Shown: piece by piece, positions 22,731 through 34,905 of the stretch | Position numbering within the stretch: the stretch's first letter is position 1 | Layout of the letters: the number at the start of each line of letters is the position of its first letter | Assembly (NCBI GenBank): GCA_037176705.1 | Contig: JBAWUJ010000117.1 | Coordinates: 124,001 to 188,000 of the forward strand | DNA: 64,000 nucleotides | Direction of reading: 5' to 3' | From: Molossus alvarezi | Taxonomy: Eukaryota > Chordata > Mammalia > Chiroptera > Molossidae | Made by a program: the position numbers and the translations under genes | Notes under the pieces: model-generated | What the model saw: the letters and a program-made list of their open reading frames with translations, nothing else | Databases searched by the model: none | Told to the model about the DNA's origin: nothing

Positions 22731-23383
22731 ATATTGCAATATTTGATTTGCTAATATTTTGTTAAGAATTTTGGCATCTGTGTTAATCAGGGATATTGGC
22801 CTGCAGTTTTATTTTGTTTGTAGTGTCTTTAAGGGGTTTCAGAATTAGGATTATGCTGGCCTCAGAAAGTGAATGTGAAAGTGTTCCGTTGTCTTCGATT
22901 TTTTGAAATAGTTTGAGAAGAATGGGTGTTAGTTCTTTGAATGTTCAGTAAAACTACCCCGTGAAGCCGTCTAAGCCTGGGCTTTTGTTTGCTGGGAGAA
23001 TCTTGATTATATTTTTAATTTTCTTAGTTGTGATTGGTCTGTTCAAGTTTTCTATCTCTTCCTTGTTCAGTTCTGGGAGACTATGTATTTTTAGAAATTT
23101 GTCCATTTGTTTATCTTTTGAATTTTTTTTAGTCTGTATGTTGACTATTTGTGCTGTGATCTTTGCTGTTCATTTTGTACTACTTACTGTGTGTTTTTTT
23201 TTCTGTTTGTTTGTTTGTTTGTTTCTAGTTTTTTTAAGTTCTGATGTGAGATAGTCAATTAGAAAATCTAGTTTCCTGAGGTAGACATGTATATTACAAA
23301 CTTCTTTATCAGGACTACTGTCACTGAATCCCATTGATTTTGTGTTGTGTGTTCATTTTCTTTGGTTTCAATGAAGTTTTTAA
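22731..23383 (-). mobile_element. L1 subfamily B ORF2 fragment (RT side)
   Basis: Starts in the RT region right after the KCNK1 segment and continues until the HAL1 insertion at 23384. It lacks about 180 bp between 'tttgtccattt' and 'tcttttgaat' compared with complete L1s; the same gap is present at 51225 and 59195. It resumes at 25569. Confidence 0.75.
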
Positions 23384-23879
23384 ATTTTCTTTTTTTTTTT
23401 TAATAAATCTTTATTGTTGAATGTAGAATGTATTACAGATGTTCCACATTTTTTCCCCATTGGCCCCCTCCCTCACCCTCCCATCCCCCTCCCACCTATC
23501 CCCACACTGTTGTCTGTCCATTGCTTATGCATATAAGTTCTTTTGTTTATTTCTTCCCACCCTCCCTAACGCCTTTCCCTTTGAGGTTTGTCAGTCTAGC
23601 AATAAATTTGTACTTCTAAATGCCTTCACCCTTTTCACTCATCCCCCAACCCCCCTCCCATCTGGCAACCAACAAAATGTTCTCTGTATCTTTGAGAATA
23701 TTTCTGTTCTGCCTGTTTATTTTGTTTGTAGATTCCATTGTTGTTAGATATGTACTCATTGCCATTTTGTTTGTTCATATATTTTATCTTTTTCTTCAAA
23801 AAGACCTTTCATCATTTCATATAATAATGTTCTGGTGGTGATGAACTACTTTAACTTTTTCTTGTCTGTGAAACTCTTT

Positions 23880-24651
23880 ATATGGCCATCGATTCTAAAT
23901 GACAGCTCTGCAGAATAGAGTGATCTTGGTTGTAGGTTCTTGCCTTTCATCACTCTGGATATTTCTTGCTACTCCCTTCTGGCCTGCAAAGTTTCTTTTG
24001 AGAAATCAGCTGACAGCCTTATGGGAACTCCCTTGTAGGTAACTAGCTGCCTTTCTCTTGCTGCTTTTAAGATTCTCTCTTTGTCTTGAACCTTTTGCAT
24101 TTTGATGATGATGTGTCTTGGTGCGGGCCTCTTGGGGTTCATCTTGTTTGGGACTCTCTGTGCTTCCTGGATTTGTATGTCTGTTTCCTGCACCAAGTTA
24201 GGAAAGTTTTCTGCTATGATTGTTTCAAACAGGTTTTCTATTTCTTGTTCTTGCTCTTCTCCTTCTGGCACCCCCAAGATGTGACTGTTGGCACGCTTGA
24301 AGTTGTCCCAGAGACTCCTTACACTATCCTCATTTTTATGGATTCTTCTTTCTTTTTGCTGTTCTGATTGAGCGTTTTTTGCTTCATTATATTCCAAATC
24401 GATAGTTTGCTTCTTGGGTTTATGTACTCTACTATTGAATCTGTGTAAATTATTCTTTATTTCAGTTCATGCCTCCTTCATTTCTGACTGTGCATCCATA
24501 ATTTCTGACTGGTCCTTTTTTATGCTCTTGAAGCCCTCACTGAGTTCATTGAGTATCCTTATAAGCAGTATTTTTGAACTCAGCATCTGTTAGGTTGCTT
24601 ATGTCCATTTCGCTTAGTTCTTTTATTGGGGTTTTGTTCTGTTCTTTCATT
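23880..24651 (-). pseudogene. HAL1 ORF1 (L1-ORF1-like), partly open
   Basis: 142 codons are open at 23969-24397: an RRM segment (SHILGVPEGEEQEQEIENLF, ENFPNLVQE) and the start of the C-terminal domain (QLVTYKGVPIRLSADFSKET, LQARRE). Upstream, a Met-initiated N-terminal part from about 24651 (MKEQNKTPIKELSEMD) is in the expected place but interrupted. Sequence is clearly different from the L1 ORF1s in this window, consistent with an independent HAL1 lineage. Confidence 0.75.
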
Positions 24652-25545
24652 TGAGACCTGTTTCTTTGTCTCCTCATTTTGGCTGCCTCCCTGTGGTTGT
24701 TTTTGTGTATTACTTACCTAGCTGTTTGGGGCAAGCTGAGACCAGGTGCTGCTCATTTCAAGGAATTTAGGAAAAACCCGAAGCAGGATCCAAGACAGGC
24801 CAATCTGATGGTTAAGCAAGTGGCAACAGCTTGGGTGGGCCTAAAAGTTGGGTGGGGTGGGGCGGGGCCTCAGGGAGTCACCAGGGCGGAGCTACCAGTG
24901 TGAGCCCAGTTGCAGGAGTCCCAGATATGGTGGCTGTATGCCACCCCAGGGAAGGGCTCACCAAAGGAACAAAGGCCTCTGACAGCACATTTGTCCTGGA
25001 GAAAGCCCCCTCTCCAGCCCTTGCTCCCGTGCCAAAGAGCTCAGTTCTTCCCTGTATGTCTCTGGTGTCCCTCAAGCTGCCTCCCCTCCAAGCTTAGAGG
25101 GAATGAGTCTCATAAGTTCGTGTGCGGGCCCTCTAAGGAGCTGCCTGGGGCTCCAGCTGCTTCAGCTTCCCTGAGCCTCAGTTCCTGCTGGTTTTTCCAG
25201 CCAGAAGTTATGAGGATTCTCTTCCTGGCGCTGGAACCCTGAGCAGGGCACCTGGTTTGGGAGAGGGATCCCTCAGTCCTCAGGAAGGACCTTCCCAGCT
25301 GAGGTATCCTCCTGATTTTTATCAGCCACACGTGGGTGTGGGACCAGCCCATCTTGCCACCTGCCCTCCCCTCATGCCTCTGCCCCTCAATCCCTCCTAC
25401 AAGTCTGGATGTGGCTGCTGCTTTAATTCCATAGTTTTAGGACTTCCATTCAGCTTGATTTCAGGTAGTTTTGAATGATGGTTGTTCTGTAGTTTAGCTG
25501 TAACTTTGATGTGGTTGTGGGAGGACATGATACCGTGTTTACCTA

Positions 25546-25559
25546 CGCCGCCATCTTGA
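25546..25559 (-). promoter_or_regulatory. YY1-type site at HAL1 5' end
   Basis: Minus strand reads TCAAGATGGCGGCG within about 20 bp of the element's 5' end. YY1 sites at this position set the start of transcription in human L1; the same is inferred here. Confidence 0.65.
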
Positions 25560-25568
25560 CTGGAAGTC

Positions 25569-27612
25569 AAGTTTTTAATTTATTTTGATCTTGTGAACCT
25601 ATTCATTGTTTAATAACATGCTATGTAGTCTTTATGTGTTGAAATGTTTTTGTGTATTTTTATGTAATTTATTTCTAGTTTCCCATTTCTTCACTTTCTA
25701 CCTATGTGAGGCATTTGTTGTGAGTGGGGTCTCTTCTAAATATCATATATGTGAGCTATGCATTCTTTTCTATTCACCTACTCTGTGCCTTTTGATGGTA
25801 GTGTTTAATCTATTTTTGTTAAAAGCAATTATTGATATGTACTTATTTATTGCAATTTTCATTTATTATGGCTATATTTCTCTTCTTATTTCTTCTGCTT
25901 ATTATTGCACCCCTTTTAACATTTCTTAGAGAGCTGCTTGTTGCTAACATATTCTATTAGCCTTTTTGTCTGGGAAGCTCTTCCTTTATTTAACTTTCTA
26001 TTTTCAATGGTAGTCTTCCTGGACAGAGTAGTGTTGGATTCAGATCCTTGTTTTTCCTTACCTTGATCACTTCATGACATTCTCCTCTATCCAGTAGTGT
26101 TTTTGTTCAGTATTCAACTGAAAAGGTTATGTGGATTTCTTTGTCGGTAATCTGTTGATTATCTCTTGCTGCCTTTCATATTCTCTTTCTGTCTTTAATA
26201 TTGTCCTTTTAATTATTATGTGTCTCGATGTGGGTGTTATTGGATTCTTCAGAGCTTTACCTCTTTGTGTTTTTTGAGGTATATGCCATTTTCTTTCACC
26301 AAGTTATGAGTGTTTTCTGACACAATTTCTTCATATATATTCTCTATCCCTTGCTCAATTTCTTCTTTTCCTGGAACTTCTATGATGTGTGTGTTAGTGT
26401 GTTTCTTGGTGTCCCACAGTTCTCTTAGGGTGTCTTTCTGTTTTTTAATTGCTTTTTTTTTTTTTTTGGTTTTTTTATTGGGTGATATTTTCTACCCTGT
26501 CTTCTAATTCACTGATCCAATCTTTGTCTTTCTCTGACCTGCTGTTTATTCCATCCAATGTGTTCTGTATATCTGCTGTTTCATTATTTGTTTACAGTTT
26601 GTTAATTTTTAATTTTTCTTTATCTTCACTCATGCTGTTGAGCTCTTTACTTATGTTGTTGAGCTTCCTCATAGTATTACTTCTAATTCTAGCTCTGATA
26701 TCTTGTCTAAATCCATTTCGTAATTCCCTTCTCCTGTAGAATATCTTGTTCTTTCATTTGGGACTTGTATATTTGTTTCGTCATCGCGGCTGTCTCAGTG
26801 GGTTTCAGAGCCTGCCAAATTTTTCCTGTGGGTGTTGGTGTTTTTCTGGTTGTGGCTTCCTTTGCTGGGCCGGAATCAGTGTGAAAGAACCCATGTTAAA
26901 CACTACTCTCAAGGATTATTTTCCTTGGTAGTATGGAAGGCCAAGAAAATGTTCATTTAACCTCTAGCTTTTTCCTGGCAGCCATTAGTCTCATTAATTT
27001 GATGAACCACAATTTGTAGCCCTCAAATGTATGAAAAATTCCTTAGGTTTAACAGGATTACCAGAGGGTGGGACACTTGCTTTCTGTCAGACACTTTATG
27101 TTAATGAACCTCAATTTGCATTTTAAGGTCAGCCTGGTGGTGTTGAATTCCTGAGAGAGGGGACATTGCTTCTCCCAAGGCTCTGAGAAGCAGCTTCTTG
27201 GATAAGGTGACTGCTGTTCTATGAGAAATTGATAACAGCACAAAACTCCCAATGTCCTTCCATCCAGCTATCTTCTGAACCAAGAGTCCTGGACTCTCTC
27301 CTCACATTTTCCGTGCAGTCAGCCCTCCTTCTGCTGGAGCCCAAGGTAAGTGGATGTACTTGATTTTGTGCTATTTTAAGCCCCTGTCTTCTCTGCTAAA
27401 GCAACCTTCAGCTATTGTTTGTGGGCCCCCAGCCTGCTCTGTCACACCTCCACAGTTTCTACCAGGCACAATTTGACACCCTCTTTCTGTCCCTGGTTAT
27501 ACAGGTTCTCTCAGCTGTTTGGCGATGGTTTTTCCCAATGTTGTGTTTTTATTTTTGTGGTAGTTTCAGTCTGGTTGTAAGAGGAGGTTTGTGTAGCTTC
27601 CATTTTTCCTTC
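25569..27612 (-). mobile_element. L1 subfamily B, continuation after HAL1
   Basis: ORF2 N-terminal side, ORF1 and 5'UTR. About 550 bp of the endonuclease region are missing at about 25682 ('tttctagtttc' joined to 'ccatttcttcactttc'); the identical deletion is at about 59600. ORF1 remnants lie about 25920-26760, and the B-type 5'UTR runs to 27612. Dead copy. Confidence 0.8.
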
Positions 27613-27799
27613 CCCTTAATATTTTATAAAATTTTATGTTGGTAATAATACTGAATTACTAAATATAAATACATATGATTTCTTCAACCTCTTCATGACA
27701 TTCCAAATAAAGAAATTCACAAATAGGAAACTGAGGCCCTGAGAGAAGACACATGAGGGGACAGGGTAAAAAGAACTCAAAATTCATATTATGGGACTC
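27613..27799 (-). other. Duplicated non-L1 flank with MIR-like core (second copy)
   Basis: Paralog of 2549-2757 and 61506-61712. It ends at about 27800 in the middle of ORF2 of another L1, without the microsatellite, marking a rearrangement junction. No gene seen. Confidence 0.6.
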
Positions 27800-30700
27800 A
27801 CTCACTGATTCATGAGTCACATTTAAGTCTTTTATCCATTTTGTATTTATTCTCGTGTATGGTGTAAGTTGACAGTCTAGTTTCATTTATTTGCATGTAG
27901 CTGTCCAATTTTTCCAGCACCATTTATTAAAGAGGCTGTCTTTACTGCACAGTATGCTTTTGCCACCTTTGTCATATATTAATTGAGCATATTGCCTTGG
28001 GTCCATTTCTGGGTTCTCTGTTCTGTTCCACTGGTTTTTACGCCTGTTCTTGTGCCAGTACCAGGCTGTATTGATTACATTGGCTTTGTAGTATATCCTG
28101 AAATTGGTAATGTAATCCCTCCAACTTTGTTCTTCTTTTTCAAGATTGCTGAGGCTATCTGTGGTCTTTTGGTTCCATATGAACTTTTGAAGTATTTGTT
28201 CTAATTCTGTGAAGTATGCCTTTCGTATTTTTTTTTTTTTTATCCTCACCCGAGGATATTTTTCCGTTTTTTTTTTTTTTTTGTACAGATAGAGTGGGAG
28301 GGAGAGAGAGGAAGGGAGAGGGGGATATAGAGAGAGAAACATCGACGTGAAGGGACACATCGAGTGGCTGCCACCCGCACAACCAACCAGGGCCGGGGAC
28401 AAACTGCAACCAAAGTACGTGCCCTTAGCGGGAACCGAACCCGGGTCTCTCCGGACCGCAGGCCGATGCTCTAACCGCTGAGCAAAACTGGCCAGGGCTG
28501 CCTTTCGTATTTTGATGAGGATTGTATTGAATCTATAAATTGCTTTGGGTAGTGTGGACATTTTAATGATGTTAATTATTCCAGTCCATGAACAAGGTAA
28601 GTGCTTTCACTTTTTTATATCTTTCTCTATTTCCTTGTTCATGAGTTGTAGTTTTCTGTGCATAGCTCCTTTACTTCTTTGATTAAGTTTATTCCTAGGT
28701 ATCTTAAGGTTTTTTTGCAACAATGGTAAATGGAATTGTTTTTTGTTTCTCTTTATTTGAGTGTATCATTGGTGCATAAAAATGCGATTGATTTCTTGAC
28801 GTTAATCTTGTATCCTGCTACTTTGCCAAATTTATTAAGTCATGAAAATATTTGATGGAGTCTTTGGGTTTTTCTATGTATTGTATCATGTCATCTGCGA
28901 ATAATGACAGTTTCACTTTCTACTTTCCAATTTGGATGTCTTTTATTTTTTTTTCCTGTCTGATGGCTGTGGCTAAGACTTCCACTACTATGTTCAATAA
29001 GAATGGCAAAACAATAAGAAAGGCATCCCTTTCTTGTTCCTGTTCTTAAAAGAAATGCTTTTAGTTTCTGGCCATTGAGTATGATGTTGGCTGTCGGTCT
29101 TCATATATGGCCTTTATTATGTCTAGGCATGATCCCTCTATTCCCACACTGCTGAGCATTTTTATCAGAAATGGATGCTGGATTTTGTCGAAGGCTTTTT
29201 TGGCATCTATTGATATGATCATGTGGATTTTATTCTTCATTTTGTTTATGTGGTGTATCACATTTTTCGATTTGCAAATAATGTACCAGCCTAGCATCCT
29301 TGGGATGAATTCCACTTAGTCATGGTGAATAATTATTTTGATATGTTGCTGGATCTGATTTGCTAGTATTCTGTTCAGGATTTTGTTGTCTATGTTCATC
29401 ACGGATATTGGCCTGTAGTTGTCTTTCTTTGTAATTTCATATTCTGGTTTTGGAGTTAGAATTATGCTGGCCTCATAAAATGATTTTGTAAGTCCTCCTT
29501 CTTCTTGAATTTGAATTTTTTGAAATAATTTAAGGAGGATGGATGTTAGTTCTTTTTTGAATGTTCGGTAAAAGTGCCCCGTGAAGCCATCCGGTCCTGG
29601 GCTGTTGTTTGCTGGGAGAGTCTTTATTATATATTCAATTTCTTCCCCTGTTATTGGTCTGTTCAAGTTTTCTATCTCTTCCCGGTCCAGTTTTGGGAAA
29701 CTATGTGTTTCTAGGAATTTGTCCATTTTGGTTGCATTGTCGAATTGGTTGCCATATAAATTTTCATAGTAGTTGTTAACGATCTTCTGTATTTCTGTGG
29801 TAATAGTTCTAACTTCTCCTCTTTCATTTCTGATTTTGTGTATTTGGGTTCTCTCTCTCTGTTTGTTGGTGAGTCTAGCTAATGGTCCATCACTCTTCTT
29901 TATCTTTTCGAAAACCAGCTCTTTGTTCCATTGATTTGAATTTTTTTTTTTTTTTTTTTTTGGTCTGTATGTAATTTATCTGCTCTGATCTTTGTTATTT
30001 CCTTCCTTCTACTTGCCCTAGGGTTTTTTTTTTTTTCCTTTCTAGTTCTCCAAGTTGTGAGTTTAGGTAGTCTATTAGAGATTTTTCTTGCTTCTTGATG
30101 TAGGCCTGTAGTGCTATGAACATCCCTCTCAGAACTGCTTTTGCTGTATCTCATAGGTTCTGTGTTGTTTGTTCATTTTCATTGGATTCCAGAAAGTTTT
30201 TAATTTCTTCCCTGATCTCCTCCTTGACCTATTCATTTATTAATAACATGCTATTTAGCTTCCATATGTTCAAATGTCTTTGTATGTTCTTCCTGCAATT
30301 GATTTATAGTTTCATGCCATTGTGATCCGAGAAGATGCTTGATATGATTTCACTCTTCTTGCATTAGTAGAGACTTAATTTGTGTCCTAACATGTGGTCT
30401 GTCTTTGAGTATGTCCCATGTGCACTTGAGAAAAATGTGAGTTTTGTAGTTATTGGGTGTAATTCTCTGTAGATATCTATTAAATCCATTTGGTCTAGTG
30501 CATCATTTACAGTCTTTGTTTCCTTGCTAATTTTTTGTCTGGGGGTTCTATCCAGTGATGTCAGCATGGTGTTGAAGTCTCCTGCTATGATTGTATTGCT
30601 ATCGATTTCTCATTTGAAGTCTTCCAGAAGATTTTAATATATTTTGGTGCTCCTATGTTGGGTGCATATATGTATATCAAAGTTATATCTTCCTATTGGA

Positions 30701-31006
30701 TAGATCTTTTCAATATTATGTAGTGCCCTCTTTGTCTCTAGATATGGCCTTCATTTTGAAATCTATTTTATCAGATATGAGTATTGCAACCCCAGCTTTT
30801 TTTCCTTTCCATTTGCTTGGAAGATTTTTTTCCCATCTGTTCATTTTCAACCTACGCGAGTCTTTTGTTGTGAGGTGGGTCTCTTGTAAACAACATATAG
30901 ATGACTAATGCTTTCTTATCCAATCAACTACTCTGTCTTTTTTTGTCGAAGCATTCAATCCTTTTACATGTAAGGTGATTATTGATATGTATTTATTTAT
31001 TGCCAT
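27800..31006 (-). pseudogene. L1 ORF2 pseudogene, 3' truncated
   Basis: RT pieces at 29061-29315 ([20 protein letters not shown]) and 29316-29726 ([40 protein letters not shown]), and an endonuclease-linker piece at 30364-30567. Interrupted by a SINE, several poly-T length changes and stops; the C-terminal end is absent. Confidence 0.8.
28231..28499 (-). mobile_element. VES SINE, best-preserved copy
   Basis: Complete minus-strand SINE with a perfect 14-bp target duplication 'gcctttcgtatttt' at 28218-28231 and 28500-28513. Pol III box elements are recognisable on the minus strand: an A box in 'gctcagcggttagagc' and a B box in 'gggttcggttcccgc'. Low divergence from what I know of the VES consensus suggests a recent insertion. 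Confidence 0.9.
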
Positions 31007-31012
31007 TTTTGT

Positions 31013-32030
31013 TTAGTGTGGTTGTATTTTCCTTCCTATTTCTCCTGCTAATGATAGCTGTTCTTTTAATATTTCTTGCAGTTTTGCTTTGGTGCTAATG
31101 TATTCCCTTAGCCTATTTTTGTCTGGGAAGCTCTTTATTTGACCTTGTATATTGAATGATAGCCTTGCTGGGTAGAGTAGTCTTGGATTCAGATCCTTGT
31201 TTCTCATGACCTTGATTACCTCATGCCATTCCCTTCTGGTCTGTAGTTTTTCTGTTGAGAAGTCAACTGAGATCCTTATGGGGTTTCCTTTGTAGGTAAC
31301 CTGTTGCTTATCTCTTGCTGCTTTTAGGATTTTCTCTTTGTCTTTAGTTTTTGGCATTTTTAATTACTATGTGTCTTGGTGTGGGTCCATTTCGGTTCTT
31401 CTTACTTGGGGCTCTCTGTGCTCCTTGAACTTGAATGCCTTCTTCCTTCACCAAATTAGGAAAGTTTTCTCTTGCTATTACTTCAAATATATTATCTGAC
31501 CCTTGCTCATTTTCTTTTTGGGGGACTCCTAACATGTGAATGTTATTACGTTTCTAGTTTTCCCACAGTTCTCTTAAGCTGTCTTCCTGTTTTTTAATTG
31601 TTTTTTTTTTTTTTCCTTTTGGTTTTCTGATTGGTTGAGTTTTTTCTACCCTGTCTTCTAATTCACTTATCCAGTCTTCAGCTTCCTCTTCTCTGCTGTT
31701 TAGATCTTCCAGTGTGTTTTTAATTTCTGATATGCCATTCCAGAAATATGTCATTCTTCATTTCTTCTTGGTAGTTTTTAATTTCCAACTGCTCGATTTT
31801 CAACATTTCTACATCTTTGCTAATGTTGCTCATGTCCTCACACATGCTGTGGAGCTTCCTCATCATCATGGCTCTGAATTATAGTTCTCTTAACTTGCTT
31901 AACTGATGCTCATTTATCTTCTCTTAGGTAGAGGTCTCTTGTTCTTTCATTTGGCTTTTATTTCTGTGTTTCACCATTTTGGCTATCACAGTGGGTGTTG
32001 GATCCTGCCATATTTTCCTTGTGGGTGTTG
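31013..32030 (-). pseudogene. L1 ORF1 pseudogene
   Basis: C-terminal domain and RRM in pieces: 31013-31357 (QVTYKGNPIRISVDFSTEKL, RREWHEVIKVMRNKD), 31344-31535 (ENFPNLVKEEGIQVQGAQ), 31554-31754 (coiled coil, SREEEAEDWISELEDRVEK). Frames differ between pieces. The original stop near 31050 is lost, so the first piece reads on towards ORF2. Confidence 0.8.
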
Positions 32031-32775
32031 GTATTGTGCTGTTTGTGGCTCTCTCTCCTGGGTTTTGATGATCCAGGGAGGACCATGTTACACACCACTG
32101 TCAAGTCTTACTTTGCTGGTTAAAGTAGCCCAGGGAATGGTACAGTCCTCCTCTAGCTTTTTGCCTGGAGGCTATCAGTAGCAGCTACCTGAAGAGCCTT
32201 GGCTTCTCAGTTTAATGAAAAACTTCCTCAAGGTGCTCAGGTGAAGTTTATTTCCCTAGGGTGGGGAGAGGCAGGTTGTAATGAGCCTCAATGAGCATTT
32301 CAATAGCCACCTGATGCTGTTCCTCCCCCCAGGGACCTAGGAAGGAGTAAGATGACCACAGTCCTGTGTGGCTGCAACTCACCAAAAGCTCTGAGCGTCC
32401 TCCACATCCCGAGTGTCCCTACGCAGTTCCAGTCCAGTCTGCCCTCCCTCTGCCGCAGTCCAAGTTAAGTGGTTGTGGCCCTTTGAGCCCCTGTCCCGGC
32501 TCTGGTCTGTGGAGCCGCCTGGGAGTTTAAAATGAGGGCGCTGCTCACAACTAAGGCTGCTGCTCCCAGCTAAGGCCTCTGTGGACCATGGGCACCCAGG
32601 CCCCCCTCTCGCGACTCCACAAGCCTACCAGAATTGAGTCAGTGTCTGGTTATGTGATTTTTCAAGATGCTTTTCTGTTGCGTTTTTCAATTGATTTGTC
32701 TTTATTTTCATTGTAATTCCAGTTTGTCCTAGGAAATGGTCCGTGTAGCTTTCATTCACTCTGCCACCATTTTGG

Positions 32776-33136
32776 AATCTGTTTTCCTAACTCTTGAGAT
32801 ATCTGCTTTATTCACTCATTAAACAAAAATGACTGCTGACTATATACCAGGGTTTGGGGATGTAACAGAGAACAAAACAGACAAAAATTACTGCTCAAAT
32901 GGAGCTTGCATTCTAGTGGGAGAGCAACAGGCAGATAACAAAAGTCATATCAGATGGTGACAAAAGCTATGAAGCATAAAACGGGATACAGTGTGATGAA
33001 AGTTCTAACATATACTCACCTTTTCTGATTACTTAACCATTCTCTCTGTTCTGTTTGACCTTATTGCCCTTTTCATTTATTTTCATCCTATACATTTTGT
33101 AAAATAATTTTTTATCAATGTATTTTTGTTATAGAT
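32776..33136 (-). other. Duplicated L2-containing flank (second copy)
   Basis: Paralog of 15976-16290. About 32815-33000 is the antisense L2 piece. At about 33137, just inside an L1 3' tail ('tttgttatagatgtt'), it jumps to an internal ORF2 position of L1 subfamily C ('cagttttgggagactg'), so the L1 3' fragments and marker block seen in unit 1 have been lost. Confidence 0.7.
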
Positions 33137-34905
33137 GTTCAGTTTTGGGAGACTGTATGATGTTACAAATTTGATAGTTTGTCCTATATCGACCAATTTC
33201 TTGGCATATAATTGTTCATAGCATTTTAAAACAATCCTGTTTTTTTGTGGTGTCAGTAGATACTTCTCCTCTTTTTTATCTGATTTTGTTTCTTTGGATC
33301 CTTTCTCTTTGTTTCATGGTGAGTCTGACTAAGGGTCCATCAATCTTGTGTATATTCTTTAAGGAACCAGCTCTTTGTTTCATTGATCTTTTGAATTCTT
33401 TTTTAGTTTCTATGTCAATTATTTTCATTCTGACATTTCCTATTTATTTCCTTCTACTTGCTCTGGATTTTTCTTTTTCTTTACATTCTAGTTCTTTAAG
33501 TTGTAGGGTTAGATAGTCAATTAGAAAGTTTTCTGTTTGGGAAGTAGGCCTGTAGTGCTATGAACTGTCCTCTCAGGACTTCTTTTGCTGCATCCCACAA
33601 ATTTTGTGTTGTTGTATTTTTATTGTCATTGTTCTCCAAGAATTTTTTCTTTGTTCTTTTTCTATCCTCACCTGAGGACAGTTTTCATTTATCTTCAGAT
33701 AGAGTAGGAGAAAGAGAGAAATAAAGAGAGAGAGAAAAACATTGATGTGAGAGAGACTTATCAACTGGTGCCACGCACATGACCCAGACAAGGTTGTAGA
33801 CTAAATACAACTGAAGCAGGTGCCCTCAGCAGGAACCAAACCCAGGACTCTCTGGTCCACAGGCCAACATTCTAACCGTTGAGTCAAACCAGTCAGGGAG
33901 GTTTCCAGAAAGTTTTAAATCTGTTCCATGATCTCCTTGGTAACCCATTCATTGTTTAATAACATAGTATTTAGCCTGCTTGTGTTGGAGTGTTTTCATT
34001 GTAATTAACTGCTTCTTTTATGCCATTGTGATCTGAGAAGGTGCTCTATTTGTTTTTTCAATCTTCTTGAACTTGTAAAGACTTACTTTGTGTCCTAACA
34101 TGTGGTCTGTCTTTGAGGATGTCCCCTGTGCACTTGAGAAGAACGTGAATTAAGCAGTTTTGTGGTGTACTTCTATGTAGATATTTATTAAATCCATTTG
34201 ATCTAGTACATAATTTAAAGTCTCTGATTCATTGTTAAATTTTTGTCTAGATGATCAATTCAGTGATGTCAGCGGGGTGTTGAAGTCTCCTGCTATGATT
34301 GTGTTGCTTTTTATTTTTTCTTTGAATTCTCCACAAGTTTTACAAAGTATCTGTACTCCTTTATTGGGTGCATAAATGTTTACTAAGGTTATATTCTCTT
34401 TTTTCCTGTTGGATAGATCCTTTCAATGTTATGTAGTGGCCTTCTTTGTCTCTAGTAATGGCCTTCATTTTGAAGTATATTTTATCAAATAGAAGTATTG
34501 CTACCCCAGGTTTTTTTTTGTTTTTTTTTTCAGCTCGCTTGGAAAATTCCATCTTTTTACTTTCAAACTATATGAGTCTTTTGTTGTGAGTTGGATCTAT
34601 TGTAAACAACATATATATGAGTCATGCTTTCTTATCCATTCATTGTCTCTGTGTCTTTTGATCAGAGTGTTTAATCAATTTACATTTAAGGCTATTATTG
34701 ACGTGTGCTTGTTTATTGCCATCTTCATTTATTATGGTTGTTTCTCTTTCTATTTCTTATACTTGTTACAGCAGTTCTTTTGGCATTTCTTGGAGTGCTG
34801 GATTGGTGCTAATATGTTCCCTTGGCTTTTGTTGCTTATTTGTTTTTGTTTTTTATTTGCATGGAATGCTTTTTATTTTACCTTCTATTTTAGGTGCAGG
34901 TGGTG
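33137..34905 (-). mobile_element. L1 subfamily C fragment (unit 2) with VES SINE
   Basis: ORF2 RT/endonuclease and the ORF1 C-terminal end, matching 20290-22045. The VES SINE inherited from the ancestor is at about 33645-33899 (CT tract at the left, 'aaaccagtcagggagg' at the right). The right end 'accttctatttta' joins the KCNK1 segment as in unit 1. Confidence 0.8.

Larger units (their letters stand above)
23384..25568 (-). mobile_element. Full-length HAL1 (half-L1) element
   Basis: About 2.2 kb minus-strand element: poly-A tail (T run 23389-23402), AATAAA signal on minus at 23410-23415, 3'UTR, ORF1 about 23880-24651, and a GC-rich 5'UTR to about 25568. There is no ORF2, which defines HAL1. 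Target duplication 'aagtttttaa' is at 23374-23383 and 25569-25578. The 5' end carries a good YY1-type motif. The paralogous site at 59480-59500 is empty, so the insertion postdates the duplication. HAL1s move using L1 enzymes. Confidence 0.85.
27800..32775 (-). mobile_element. L1 lacking its 3' end, with VES SINE
   Basis: Enters L1 in the ORF2 C-terminal region ('gattcatgagtcacattt') and continues through ORF2 (to 31006), ORF1 (31013 to about 32030) and the 5'UTR to 32775. The 3' end is missing because of the junction at 27800. The 5' end and flank match 15975 and 39112. Confidence 0.85.

Noticed and set aside
22046..25568. Endogenous retrovirus or LTR suspected from GC-rich blocks amid AT-rich DNA
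   Set aside because: No paired LTRs, primer-binding site, polypurine tract or gag/pol motifs seen. The GC-rich blocks are KCNK1 segments and L1/HAL1 5'UTRs.
28400..28499. tRNA-like sequence with A and B boxes
   Set aside because: It is the head of a VES SINE with a target-site duplication and poly-A side, not a tRNA gene.
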